A DNA stretch of 64,000 nucleotides from Telopea speciosissima (lineage: Eukaryota; Streptophyta; Magnoliopsida; Proteales; Proteaceae), in NCBI RefSeq assembly GCF_018873765.1, contig NC_057925.1, positions 2,496,927-2,560,926 of the forward strand, given 5' to 3'. The position numbers were made by a program, and so were the translations under genes. Shown here in pieces: positions 22,672-41,145 of this stretch (its first letter is position 1; the number at the start of each line of letters is the position of its first letter). The notes under the pieces are model-generated. The model was given only the letters and a program-made list of their open reading frames with translations. It made no database searches and was not told the origin of the DNA.

Positions 22672-25600
22672 CATAGTACTATATCTCGCGATATATCGGT
22701 ATCTCGGGCCTACCGAGATATCCGAAATATCCGAGATATCGCTGAATATTCGAAATATTGCATTTTTCTCGCAATATTTTGGGGTCCATCTCGGGGTATT
22801 TGGCCATATTTAGGCTCGAAACTTCATGGACAACCTTATTTAAGCTTAATAAACACATTTAAACCATAAAATTGTAAAAATGTGAATTCAAATTGGTGTT
22901 TTGGGCTTGCACCTTGATTGACATACGAGTGCCGACCTTAATGTATAAATAGTTAAATACACATAGATTAATGAAATCACAACTTAAGTTACAAATTACA
23001 AGTGCTAAAGCTGCTAATAGTAGTTCTTGTGCCTCCCGGATCAATCCCACTCATGCCTCGCCGAGTCGACGTCCATTGCTCTCTGTTTGAATGACATATG
23101 TGGACCACGGTATAGAATCGAGGAGAAAAGAGTGTAGTCATCCACAAGTGTCACGTAAATGGAATCATCAATGATGCAGCCTGTAGGTAACCTATCCTAG
23201 GATATAAACTAGGGTTACCAATCGATCGATCAGTGAAGAAGATGATCCACTTGTGATATGATGTTGGCGCCTGGCAAGAGGCGATGGCATTGGTGCATGT
23301 ATGGTGGTGAGGTTGGTATCTAGGTCCGCTAGGGTATGCAAAGATGTTATCTACAAAAGATGATCCAAGTATGTCCACGGGTGGGGTAGTAGTCATAGTC
23401 CCCTACCCCACTAAAGCGCCCATATGATGATGATCCATCTCCATATCCACCGTAAGGTTGTGATGCACCATAATCCGATGCCAATGGAGTGGCATGTGCG
23501 TCAAAAGATGGGGCACGCCAATGTCGGTCGGTCCTCCCTCCCTATCACCCATACTCAAACCACCAACAGAGCTAGATAGGTTATCAATGTCCATTTGATC
23601 GGGTTGCAAGCTGTGTTTGCGAGCCCCTACGCTTCTGTTGTATGTATGTAGGGGCCTCTCGAGGGTGGGGGTGCGGGGGCACGTGCTCCGTGGTCCGTAT
23701 CTTGTGTGGCATGATCAAGCGTGTCTCTCCGGTGAATCGGAGTGGGTCTCACAGTGCCGAATCTGGGCCTCTGGCCTACCACATAACGCTCTCGCATGCC
23801 GTCATATTCTTCACAAAGATCACCACCACCAACATCACCACCACCAAGCATCACCATCACCACCACCGGCATCACCATCATCACCATCATCATCATTTGA
23901 GGACTTAGACCGGTCTTCATCATCGCAACATTGCCACCGGTGGGCGGAATGGTATGGGTGAGGCTTCCTTGCATGTATCCGACCTCGTCGGCCATATACT
24001 CGTCCACATCGCACCAATCTCGGGAAGCTATCATGGGGTCGGGCCTACCTCCCTCCTCATCCAACACGGCTCACCTCTATCCTCACCCAATCCACAATAG
24101 GGTCCTCATCGTGCGAGTCAACTTGAAAGATGTCGGCTAGATCAATGGTGCCCCTTTGTCCCTCATGTCCCATGCGTATGTGTTGCGTTTGACCTCAAGT
24201 TGTAGTGCACATACACCATGTCGGATAAACGTTGAGACCCCAATCACTGCGCCTCTTGGAGTGGATGAGTGCAAAGGTACTCCAGTTCCTCTCACACCAG
24301 GATGCGAGAACATGTTTGGGCAAGGACTTTAATTGCTATTCTTCTTAAGTTTTCACCGATTCCCATACAACACCCACCATTCATTTGCATTACAAGTTTA
24401 CAACAAAAAGACATGTGTCAAATGTTGTTTCAACTTTCAACTTTCAAATTTCAATACATATGTAATTTAAAACTTAAAAGAATTACCAGCATCACCACGT
24501 GCTCGCCTTGTATCGCAGCCTCGGTTCCAAAACTTCCCAATGCATCCCTAAATACCTTGATCTATACCCATGTGGAAAATTAGTAAGTACTTCTTCACTA
24601 CTTATTTGAAAGCATCAATAAGTTGAGTTTCCAAATGAACTCACTTCATTGTTGCAAATTGCTTGTAGTGCACCATCGGCTCCAACTTCTTCACTACTTG
24701 TTTCACACATCAATAAGTTGAGTTTCCAACCCAAGCCTATTGTTATATTGATACTTAGGGTTGAAGTAGTATTGAAATATGACATATAGAATAGAGGTAT
24801 TGTCAAATGCATAGGTAATTAGTAAATAATAATACTATGAATTAGTAAACATAAAACAAATTTACTCACCGACCTTATGCGGTGGATGCATAAGTTGATT
24901 CTCCAATGAGCATTTATGATATCTAAGAAGTGTTTGCTCTGCGAGGACCCACACTATAGACACTATCTTTCATCAAGTCTATTGCGCATATAGGATGGCA
25001 TGGTTGGGCCCTTCAGCGAGTCGACAACATGTAGAACTTGAATTCTCGGCTCTAAAACTTTCACCACTTTGCTTAGTTTGGTCGAGAAGTCCTCGGATGA
25101 CATCGTTGTTTGTGCTTCCCTCCCATTTGCGGTCTTGGAACCCTTCCATTGAAACCACTCCTCGAAGCAAACATGCTTCTCAAGCCTTCTTTGTCTCAAT
25201 GCTTTTGAGGGCAATGTAGTTGGTGGCAAATCTTGTGATGCCAGGCCTAACCAAGTCACCCCCACATTTTCCCTCGATAGATTGAGTGCATAGGAGTGGT
25301 TGTATACAAAGTTGGTGACTTGTCTTGCACTTTCAACCACAGTCTTCACCAACTTTAACTTTCCCATATCTTTTAGCATTAAGTCAATGCAATGGGCTGC
25401 ACAAGGAGTCCGAGAAGAGCCGGTACTTATTATTGTTCATCATCTTCTCACCGGCCAAGCTTGAAGTTACTTCCATTGTCCGTTACAACTGGACAACATT
25501 CTCAATACCCACATCTTTTTCCACTACTTCCTTTAACAATCAGAAATATATTTTGCATCCTTTATCTCTTTGGATGCATCCACAGATTTGAGGAACACAT

Positions 25601-27668
25601 CCTCCCATCACAATAAATCATGAAATTGATGATGGACTTTCTTGTAGGCCGTCCATCCATCTCGCCATTATAGTCACCCCATATGTCTCCCACATATTCT
25701 TCATCTCACTAATGTACTCATCAATCTCACTCTTTTGTTGAGGTAGATAAACATTCATTACCTCATATGGGGTGGGGCCCTTGAATCCTGGGCCGCCTCC
25801 GCAATGGTATCTATCATGGTATCATAATGGGGGCCTTGTGCGTGTTCTTTGGGATGGTATGGTATAGCATCCACTTAGCTATTGATTCTTTAACCAATCC
25901 CTTCATCCCCTTCCATGCTCCTTTGATTCTGGGTTATTGCTTCCTTTCTTCTTATGCAATTTAGGATCGAGATGTTGATGGTGGTGCGATGCAGGTAGAG
26001 GTGTTGGGGTTGCCCTCACACTTTGTGATCTTTTAAAAGGATTCAAAGTTTTAGGACCTCCCAATTGCACCTCCTCCACTACCCCCTACTCTTTGTCTCT
26101 GATGATCATCTTGAAAACTTCTCTACTCCTTGAAAGCAGTCCGCCTAAAATCCCTAGCCTCCTCTCTTGTTTGTATGTCATCAGTATCGCAATGTCATCA
26201 TCGAGGAGGAGGAGGAGTCATCATCATCATTGTATCGTCTTCCTCCTCCCATCGAACTCCTCACCGTATCCTCAAGTTGTTCTCTTATCCTTTCGCTTGT
26301 CACCCTTCCTCTTCTTTCTTCCCTCAAACTATCACCAATCTCCTGGCTACTTGGTAGGGACCATATGACAACCTACAACATCTTTAGATCCTCCGGTCAG
26401 GATGTTGTTTAAGTCTCATCGGACCCACCTCCCATAAATTGCATGTGACAATAATTACATATAGATTTTCTCTTATCCCCATCAATGGGAGTACCATGTA
26501 ACCATGCAATGTCACCCTATCTTTGGCTGGTTGGTCTCTCTTGTTCCCTCTGTTCTCTTTGTTCCGTCCGCGCCCCTTTGTTGACTACTTTCCCCACCTT
26601 TTGCTTGCCCTCGCACGTTGTCTATCACGATCCGCCATAATGATACTTGTTTCTGCAATGTAAGTAACACAAATAATTAAAAAACTTAATGTAGATGCAC
26701 TTCAATTGACACTTTTAGATTACTAATACACTTGTATAGTTATTTAATATTTTTCCCCTAACCCTTATATTTTTCACAAAATTAAAACCAATTTTTTATA
26801 TATAATGTTAATATAAGTATTGACCTAACACAACAAAACTATGAATTAGTAAACATAATATACATGTAATGCATCTCAAAACATATAGAAATAACTTTCA
26901 TATTTTTCATTATTTTTAAACTTAAAACTCATATTTTTCCTTATTTATTTCTTTTTTTTAATTTTTATATATTTTCTTAATTTTCGAAAATTAAAAGAAT
27001 TATTTAAGAGCAGAAAAATAAATCCGATTTGTGAAGCCGTAGATCGGCCATTGGTGTCTAACATATATTTAATTCATTACCATCTAAGTCATATTACCCC
27101 TAATTATTTCCTATTTTAGTTGTAGGAAAATGAATTTTTAAAACCAGAAAAAAATAAAAAAATACATATGGGAAAAAATTTGACACCGTGAGGCTGTAGA
27201 TCGGCCTCCGGTGTCTAACATATATTAATATCATCAACATCCAACAACATTTGTACAAAGTTTTTTAAAAAATTGTTTTAGAGAAATATAATTTACCTTA
27301 AATAATGAAATTAGGCTTGGATGATGAGCTTGATGACCCTCCGACGTCTTCCGGACAGGAGCTTCAATGAGGCTTGGAAGGGAGGAAGAAGGAGAAAATT
27401 TCATTTCACTCTCGTGAAATATCGACCAAGAGCTGCGAAATATGCAATTTATAAGGATTTTGAATGTGACACTATTGTCACTTTACAATATCTCGCGATA
27501 TATCGTGATATCTCGCGATATATCGTGAGTTCCACGATATATCGTCAAATATCTCGATATATCGGCAGTTATTTACTTTTTATTTCGACCTTGTTTCGTA
27601 TCTCGGTCATGTCGAGATTCACGAAATATCGCGATATATCGCCGATATTTGCGAGATTTTATACCATG
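22672..27668 (-). mobile_element. Complete but inactive hAT transposon, 4,997 bp, with 8-bp TSD
   Basis: The ends are CATAGTACTATATCTCGC on the left and, read inward from the right, CATGGTATAAAATCTCGC. The direct repeat GATACAAC stands perfectly at 22664-22671 and 27669-27676. Both ends carry runs of TCTCG and CGATATATCG subterminal repeats (22680-22800 and 27485-27660), a usual hAT arrangement for transposase binding. Between them, on the minus strand, is a broken transposase gene listed separately. Inactivity is inferred from the stops and frameshifts. The intact TSD suggests the insertion itself is not very old. Confidence 0.9.
23627..26638 (-). pseudogene. hAT transposase pseudogene (BED finger, catalytic core, dimerisation region)
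   Basis: Starts near ATG 26638 (MADRDRQRARA). A BED-type zinc-finger remnant follows at about 26530-26420 (GDKRKSICNYCHMQFMGGG, then a stop). The catalytic core shows at 25405-24963 (CAAHCIDLMLKDMGKLK, then ARQVTNFVYNHSYALNLSREN). The dimerisation region appears near 24300-24240 (CERNWSTFALIHSKRR). An acidic, low-complexity C-terminal part lies at 24067-23627. Stops and frame changes separate these pieces, so no full protein can be made. This is the plant hAT subgroup with the DUF659-type core. I did not rebuild the frame. Confidence 0.82.
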
Positions 27669-28049
27669 GATACAACATGATCCCAAGAGCGAACACGAAG
27701 CAATCAACTTCTCCTTCAGGGCCTTGATAGCTATACATTTGCTCAACTTGATAACAAAATTATCCAACCCAATACATGACACTACAGAATTAAAGATACA
27801 AGAAATATTTAAAAATGTAGAAAAAGAGTTCCATGGTCACCAAAATTTATTTGGTTCCATCACCATATCCTATAATTGTTGGGAAAAACTCATTGTAGTA
27901 TGATATCTATTTTTGACTTAAGAGTGATTTCAATTTCTAAGGTTGTTTGGTATGATTTTAACACCCCATTTCTTGTAAATAGAAATCAAACTAAAAATTC
28001 TTGAGATAAGTTAAGAGGTATTTCAAATTTTGTTGAGGCTGAAATCAGT

Positions 28050-34192
<6,143 letters not shown>

Positions 34193-34266
34193 CTTTGTTT
34201 TGGGTGTTCTTACTCTCCCTTTTTCCCACCTACGACACATGAAATAAATAAAATTTTAAAACAGAA

Positions 34267-34275
34267 ATATATATA
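34267..34275 (-). promoter_or_regulatory. Candidate TATA box of beta-glucosidase copy 1
   Basis: An alternating TATATATA run lies about 75 bp upstream of the ATG at 34192. Position is plausible. However, comparison with copy 2 shows that MITEs were inserted just upstream, so the ancestral core promoter may be the one now near 35410. Either could be in use. Confidence 0.35.
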
Positions 34276-34344
34276 CAAGGAAGATTATTAAACACTCATG
34301 TTGAAAAAGAGAAGAGGAAGATGATATACTATATCTTAAAATAT

Positions 34345-34527
34345 GGGAAAGAAAACGCTACTTGGTTGCGTGGCTTCTGTACCTAGACACAAAAGTGCGT
34401 GAAAGCTAGTACCACAACGCCCTCATGGAAAGATAGAAATCCTACCCAGAGCAATACTTACGCATGTGCTCCCTTTACCCAACATGTACGTGCAGGCTTT
34501 AGAGGCCCAAGCAGTGATCTCTTTCCC
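34345..34527. mobile_element. Mutator-type MITE (family member 4) in copy 1 promoter
   Basis: A 183-bp segment begins GGGAAAGAAAACGCTAC and ends ATCTCTTTCCC. The flanks TTAAAATAT (34336-34344) and TTAATATAT (34528-34536) match at 8 of 9 bases. The start closely resembles member 2 at 19431. Confidence 0.75.
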
Positions 34528-34539
34528 TTAATATATATA

Positions 34540-34719
34540 GGGAGAAAAAATGCCACCCGGTCGTACGTCTGGGCGTGTACCTACGCCCAGACACAGTCAG
34601 GCACAAAATTACCACCCTGCCCCCATTGAAAGGTAGGGGTGTGCCAATCGTTTCACGCCTAACTATGTCTAGGTGCAAGTACATGCCCAGACGCACGACC
34701 AGGTGGCATTCCTTTTCCC
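34540..34719. mobile_element. Mutator-type MITE (family member 5), nearly full palindrome
   Basis: A 180-bp element has about 50-bp inverted ends: GGGAGAAAAAATGCCACC on the left against GGTGGCATTCCTTTTCCC on the right, both followed inward by a CGTCTGGGC motif. The flanks ATATATATA and ATCCATATA match at 7 of 9. It lies 12 bp from member 4 and is the clearest fold-back form of this family in the window. Confidence 0.8.
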
Positions 34720-34778
34720 ATCCATATATATATATATATCAAAAAATACCTTAACAATTCCATGTTCACCCCTTTCAG

Positions 34779-34966
34779 GCAAAATTTTGCTGTTATACTT
34801 GTACAAGGCTGGCAGCCAAGGAAATGGGATCTTAAAGGGTATTTTAGAAAATACTAAAACGTAGGAGGGTATTTATGAACCCAAAAAAATGTAATTTCAT
34901 TTCCTTGGCTGCTAGCCTTCTAGCAGGAACATTTCAGCTACAAGTGTAGCAGCAAAAAATTTTCCC
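34779..34966. mobile_element. Inverted-repeat MITE of a different family
   Basis: The left arm GGCAAAATTTTGCTGTTATA through GGCAGCCAAGGAAATG is mirrored by CATTTCCTTGGCTGCTAGCC through GTAGCAGCAAAAAATTTTCC. It is about 188 bp with no coding capacity. A truncated relative lies near 20395-20430. No clear TSD was seen. Confidence 0.7.
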
Positions 34967-36020
34967 ATAGAAGAGTTGGGTTCCCATTTTGAAGGGGCTA
35001 TGTTTGGGCACAGAAGCCACACTTCTGGACAAGCTTTTTTCCTCTATTTTCTTTTAAGAGAAGCATTTTTAAAAAAAAAAAAAAAAAAATTAATAATAAT
35101 GCTGGCTTGTGCAATGCCTGTTAAGGAGAGAAGACTCAAAAGCTGAAATGAAAACGAAATGGGATTATTTTTATTTTAATTATCTGACCTAATTCTGTAT
35201 GAGAATGGAGTTCACTTGTTCTTCCCAATTCCCTAGCCTTTTCGTAGTCTCCTTTATCGATCAATGGTGGTGGTTTGGCGTTGAATTGCTTCCCCGGCCT
35301 TATCCAAACAGAGAACGAGTTGATGTTGTAAATTGTAAATCTGTAAAACAATAATATCGATCTGATAGAGCTTTAATAGATTGTTTTCTGATCTCTTTGA
35401 CACGAATTTATATATTTGGGTTCAGTTTCTTACTTTAGATATAAAAATTGCGAGAATAAAGGAATGCTGCAATTAAAGGACGGCATGAAATGAAGGGGGA
35501 GAAGATGAAAGAAGACTAATGGTTTCTTCTATTTTTCCATTTTCGAGAAACTTGGTTGACCTTGTCTTTATTTACCTATTGGCGGCAAATCTTTGGAAGT
35601 GGATAATATTAATCTAAGTAAGAACTCCATCTCGGGGTGCGAAAAAGATCTTGTGCATCTGGGTAGTCGGGCTGCATGTGCAGCGCCAGACTCAAAACGC
35701 TACGTTTTGACCGCCTTACCCTTGCCCGATGCACAGGAGCCTGGTCCCTAGGGGTGAGGTAACTCGACAAAGGGTAGCCATTCTCCCACATATGTTTGAA
35801 GGACAACCTTACCCCAAATCAATAATTAACTAAATAAAACTAGAGAAAAGAAAAAAAAAAAAGATAGAGAAGGATTGAAAAGACTTGACCCAAAAAAACT
35901 AGGCAAAATAATTTCTAGACAGCTTTCTATATATGAGATTTACATATAGGTGCTCCTACTTTTGTAATGTAGAAGGATGATGTAGCAATTCTTATTGTTG
36001 ATTGCTAGGGAATGGTTATT
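34967..36020. other. Upstream region shared with beta-glucosidase copy 2
   Basis: Segments at about 35205-35300 (TTCTTCCCAATTCCCTAGCC), 35480-35580 (TAATGGTTTCTTCTATTTTT) and 35940-36010 (ATAGGTGCTCCTACTTTTGT) match, in order, sequence at about 60487-60565, 60655-60755 and 60945-61020 upstream of copy 2. This shows the tandem duplication includes at least 1.5-1.8 kb of 5' flank. No additional gene is seen. Confidence 0.75.
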
Positions 36021-36579
36021 GAATTTCATGTTCGAAATCAATCTTATACCCTCTCCAGTGCATGTCATTGCACCCTAAGTATGGTTATTGAATTTCTCCT
36101 CCTGACGTTTTTTCTATGAAGTCTTCTAACTTCCCGTTTTCATCCTAACTCTTTCCTTTAACCCTTTCCCTATCTTTCCTTCTACCCACCTCGTTTCTGT
36201 TTTCCCCCTCTAGTTCCTCTATTTGCTCGATTGGGTAGTCGAACCACACATGACACACATGGCCTCTGCTGTACCATCGGATGTGCACTGTCGCCCCACC
36301 GGTATTATAGAGGATTTTCATCCGTTGAACCTGGGCTCTTTTTTGGAAATCCATTTTCAACCCTCGTCTCATTTGGTGGGTATTTTACGTTGCTCTTTGT
36401 TCTCCTGGTGCGACTCCATGCCGACTCCCTTTCTCGTCCCAGTTGGTGACATTCTCTCTCGAGGGCTTGGCTCTGTTGTGTTCCGCTGCCATCACTTGGT
36501 AGTGACGTTTTTAGTTCTCGTCTCTTTTTGCTACTTGGGCCTCTGGTTCCTGGCTTGCATCCCAAGCTGTTGTTTCGTC

Positions 36580-36807
36580 TAATAGAGTTTGAAAACAAAT
36601 GGGATTTGAATTGTCCTCACACCTTATCTGGTGGTTTCGGATATCTTGTATTTATAAACAATTTTAAACTTCTTTGTGACTTTACAAGAGATAGAGATAT
36701 ACATGAGTTTGTTATCTACAAACTAGGAGAGAGACGTTTGAAGAGTTTTGTTGTTTGGAGACTCTTCTTTTGAATCCTTGGGTGACCGTTGAGATTGTGC
36801 GTTATCA
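36580..36807 (-). repeat. 3' LTR of the copia element
   Basis: Read on the plus strand it begins TAATAGAGTTTG (first TG mutated to TA) and ends GTGCGTTATCA. It pairs with 41146-41374. The pol reading frame runs on into this LTR down to 36723. Confidence 0.93.
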
Positions 36808-39494
36808 CACCCCCTCAAGCGCAACTGGGACTCTTGAACAGTAAGCTTGTCCCTGAGAAATATGAACCGTGAATGAGATAACGGCTTTGTCATCACATCG
36901 GCCGTTTGATCTTGGGCGCATAGGTACTGAACATCAAGGGATTTTTTGGACACTTGATCACGAACAAAATGATAGTCGATCTCGACGTGTTTTGTCCGGG
37001 CATGTAGAACCGGATTGGCGGCTAAATACATCGCACCAATATTGTCGCACCATATTAATGGTGGATTGGATAGCGTATAGCCCATATCACAGAGAAGATA
37101 CTGTATCCATATTAATTCCGAAGCAGCATTGGCAATTCCTTTATATTCGGACTCAGTGCTTGAGCGTGCAACAGTTGGTTGCTTTTTCGAACTCCAAGAG
37201 ATCAAATTCGGACCAAAGTAGACACAGAAGCCACTGGTTGATCTGCGATCATCGGGGCACCCTGCCCAGTCTGCATCAGTGAACGCAGTGATGTCAACCT
37301 TTTGAGCCGGTCTAAGTGAGAGTCCATAGTTGATTGTGCCTTTGATATACCGAAGAATACGCTTGACTGCCATCCAATGATCCGATGTTGGGTTGTGCAT
37401 GAACTGGCACACCTTATTAACTGAATATGACAGATCTGGCCTTGTCAAGGTAAGGTATTGAAGGGCACCAATCGTGCTCCTGTACAAGGTTGCATCCTCA
37501 AATTCAGACCATGTGTCCTTTGTGAGCTTCGAACCCGATGGAGCCATAGGCGTGGAGCATGGCTTAGAGTCCATCATGCTGGTTCGGTTGAGCAAATCTA
37601 CTGCATATTTTGCTTGAGTCAGATTAATACCAGTGCTGGAGTGACTCACTTCAATGCCAAGAAAGTAATTCAACCGCCCAAGATCTTTGATAGCAAATTC
37701 AACTCCCAAATTTGAGATTAGAGAAGAGATGCTAGCTGAATTGTTTCTTGTGACTATTATATCGTCAACATAGACGAGTACCAACAGTATGTGACCAGCC
37801 TCTCTTTGAACAAACAGTGATGAGTCGGCTTGTGAAGCTTGAAAACCGACCGACATTAGATATGAGCTTAACCGATGATACCAGGCCCTTGGTGCCTGTT
37901 TAAGCCCATATAGCGCCTTACGCAAGTAACAAACATGATTAGGGTGCCGGCTATCAACGAACCCTTGTGGTTGTACCATAAACACCTTCTCAGTTAGGTT
38001 GCCATTTAAAAAGGCATTTTGAACATCTAATTGCCGAATGGCCCAACTGTATGTGACCGCAAGAGAGAGAACAAGTCGTATAGTAATGGGTTTAACCATA
38101 GGGCTGAATGTTTCATCGTAGTCAAAACCAGGCTCTTGGGTGAACCCTCTAGCAACCAAACGTGCTTTATATCGGTCAATAGTACCATCAGACTTGGTCT
38201 TGATCCGATAAATCCACTTGCACCCAACTATATTCATTGAAGGTTGATATGGTACTAATTCCCACGTCCCATTTTTAACCAATGCATTGAATTCTGCAAC
38301 CATAGCTGCTCGCCATTGTGGATCCTTATTGGCTGTGGTGAAACACGTTGGTTCAGAGGGTGCAGTATTGGGTGATATAGGTGGACAAATAGTTTGTAAC
38401 TCAGAGTTGAAGGCTCTTGGTTTTCTAATATTATTTTTGGACCGGGTTTGCATTGGATGAGTGGAAATAGGATTTGGCTGATGAGCTTCCACGGTTGTAT
38501 GTTGTGGTGATGGTTGATTAATGATGGAAGTAGTGGATTCAATTTGAGGTGATGGTGGAGAAGGAATAATTGCCAACTCATCCGGCTGGGTTGATGATGA
38601 ATTTGATTGTGGGTGGGCTGGTAGTGGTATTATGCTAGGAGATTGGTTAGGTAAAATAGATAATGGTGAACAGGTTGTTGTTTGCACCCCCTGAGTCACA
38701 ATGGGTACGGGTAATGGTAAAATGACTGGTGAGTATGGTTTTGAGGTGGAAGTGGGTAATGGGGAAGGATCCACAAATGGGTACTTATCCTCATTAAACA
38801 CTACATGGCGCGAAATATATATCCGGCCGGTGGGACGATGAAGACATTTATAACCCTTGTGTTGGATGGAATAACCAAGGAACACACATTGCAATGAGCG
38901 ATTATCCAACTTGTGATGTTGATATGGGCGTAGCCAAGGGTAACATGCAGATCCAAGAACCCGCATAATAGTATAATCTGGTGCCTTCTTAAAGAGTTTC
39001 TCATATGGAGAAATATTCTTCAGCATTGGTGTAGGCATTCTATTGAGCAAAAATACTGCCGTACCAAATGCATGATCCCAATAGGTTTTGGGAATATTGG
39101 CTCTTGTCAAGAGTGCAAGTCCGGAATCAACAATGTGCCTGTGCTTTCTTTCAACAATTCCATTCTGTTCCTGTGTATGTGGACAAGAATATCGATGAAA
39201 AATGCCGTTGGCTGCTAAATAATCTTTGAATTTCCTGAATTCACCTCCACCATTGAAAGCTTTTGATTTTAACACCAAAATAATTTTCCACTGTGTTTTA
39301 AAAACAACAAAAGTAGAGAGAGCTTCTGACTTGGCAGTTAGTGGAAACATCCAAGTGTAACGGCTATAATCATCCACAAAAGAGATATAATATTTAAAAC
39401 CAGTGAGAGAAGGCAGCGGAGATGGACCCCATAAATCTGAATAAATCAATTCCAATGGTGCATTACAACGAGAAACAGAATTATTGAAAGGCAA
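36723..39494 (-). pseudogene. copia pol: integrase, reverse transcriptase, RNase H (long open frame)
   Basis: An open frame of 923 residues. Integrase core comes first (YSDLWGPSP, YISFVDDYSRYTW, then GIVERKHRHIV). Its second catalytic aspartate, normally in a SDGGGEF-type motif, appears as Asn (AFNGGGEF). Reverse transcriptase follows (GCKWIYRIKTKSDG, RQLDVQNAFLNGNL, QAPRAWYHRL, YVDDII, IKDLGRLNYFLGIEV), then RNase H (AFTDADWAGCPDDRRSTSG, RSSTESEYKGIA, KHVEIDYHFVRD). The gag part lies upstream in other frames, and a TAG near 39508 interrupts the frame just before it. Called a pseudogene because the polyprotein is broken and an integrase residue is changed; RT and RNase H look intact. Confidence 0.88.
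36808..36820 (-). other. copia polypurine tract
   Basis: On the minus strand the bases just inside the 3' LTR read TTGAGGGGGTG, the purine run that primes plus-strand synthesis in copia elements. It touches the LTR boundary at 36807/36808. Confidence 0.85.
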
Positions 39495-39645
39495 ACGACT
39501 AGACTTGCTTAACTAACATGGTTCACAAAATTTAGAAGAGGATGAAGAAGGTCCTACAGGTAAGGCATGCTTTGAAATAATCGAGGACACTACACGTTGA
39601 GCAGGGTGTCCAAACCGATCATGCCATACCATTATAGGAACTCTT

Positions 39646-41051
39646 TCACCAACATAGGCAGTAGCGGAATTTGAAGTACTTGACAAGACGATCTAACAAG
39701 CAGAGAAACCGATTTATTTGAAGCGAGCTTGCACCATTGAGAAGGTAGAGACCATTTTTACTCTGGCCACGCATGAGGAGGTTCCCCGAGTATCGATCCT
39801 TTACACAACAAAAATCAGGGTGAAACTCAAATATACAGTCATTATCTTTGGTAAATTGGGACACAGAGAGTAGATTTTTCTGTATATTTGGAACATGAAA
39901 AATATTTTTGAGTGCAAATGAAGACAAAGGAGTACGCAAAGTAGAGGAACCGACATGAGAGATAGGCAAACCTGAACCATTTGCTACCCGAACTTGATCG
40001 GTGCCATTATAGGTGGAAGGAATGGAGAGATTTGCGGATCGGATGTGAGATGATGTGTAGCGCGGAATCGGGATACCAGAAAGATCAGTGCGATTTGGTG
40101 AAACAAGCATACATGGCAGCGAGTTGATTCTGTTGTGTAATATTCGGATTGAACCTTTGATAGCATCTAATGGCTGTATGACCAGGTTTATTACACACTT
40201 GGCAGTACACTGTGGATCGATGGTCCATGTTGTCATTGTAGAACCGACCACGACCTCTTCTACGGCTGCTTCCCCGTCCTCTGTAAGAAGAAGGAGTTGT
40301 AGTGCTTTCTTTGACAGCAACATTGGCACTGGGAGCTGTTGGAACTACGTCAGTTGCTCGACTTTGCAAGATAACTTCTTGGTTGTTGAGAATGCCAAGA
40401 AAATCATCCAACGGAAGGGGTTCAAGTCGTGATGTAATCGAAGTCACGAACCCATCATATTCGGTCCTAGTCCATTTAAAATATCGAGCACCATTTGGTA
40501 ATCGGGATGGGTGTGGGCGACAGCGCTGTGACCAAAGTCTTGGCTTGTTGAACATATTCAAGAACATACATCGTTCCTTTCTTCAAGGATCGAAGTTGGA
40601 ATTCGAGTTGCATAACCCGAGCTTGTGATTGGGATGCAAAATGCTTCTCAAGAGCATTCCAAACTTCATGAGAGGTATGTAAACCAACCACCAATGAGAA
40701 AACTGATTCGGTTAGTGTAGAGATGAGGCAGCAGAAAAGCATTTGGTCTTGCTGCTGCCAGGTCACATACTCTAGATTGTCCATGGTTGTTGAGGCAGCA
40801 ACAGTGGTGTCAGCAGCGGGTGGTGCCGTGACAGTGGCGAGTGGGCAAGGATACGTTCCATCAACATATTTAAGATATCCATGAAGTCGAAAGAGAGGTA
40901 AAAACTGAGCTCGCCACAACAGATAATTATTTTTGTCAAGTTTGATCTGAAGGATATGAGAAATATTTCCTCCAAAACCAAATGGAGTTGATGGAGAAGA
41001 AGAGATTAGGGAAGATGAGACAGAGGAAGCCAAGGAAGGAGAAGTGGCCAT
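39646..41051 (-). pseudogene. copia gag and protease region, frameshifted
   Basis: Starts at MATSPSLASSVSS (41051). A capsid-like domain follows (ILQIKLDKNNYLLWRAQFLP, SQARVMQLEFQLRSLKKG). The zinc knuckle YCQVCNKPGHTAIRCYQ (CCHC type) is in a second frame, and a third frame carries the protease and GAG-pre-integrase part (HVGSSTLRTP, FHVPNIQKNLLSVSQF). The frame changes near 40500, 40200 and 39600 mean it cannot make a gag-pol fusion. Confidence 0.85.
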
Positions 41052-41133
41052 TACGAGATTTTGAAAATTTGAAAAAAAAAATAAAATAAAATAAAAGGAG
41101 AGAAAGAAGGGAGGATCGAGTGCTTAGGCACTT

Positions 41134-41145
41134 AGGCTGATACCA
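41134..41145 (-). other. copia primer-binding site (initiator tRNA-Met)
   Basis: On the minus strand the sequence immediately inside the 5' LTR is TGGTATCAGCC, complementary to the 3' end of plant initiator tRNA-Met (usual form TGGTATCAGAGC). It directly abuts the LTR end at 41146. Confidence 0.88.

Noticed and set aside
23642..23908. Plus-strand reading frame with a His-rich stretch
   Set aside because: It is the reverse of CAT/CAC microsatellite sequence within the hAT transposase tail; no start context or splice structure.
36223..36582. Possible protein gene between the copia element and beta-glucosidase copy 1
   Set aside because: No homology or splice structure; better explained as the decayed 5' part of the LINE into which the copia element inserted.
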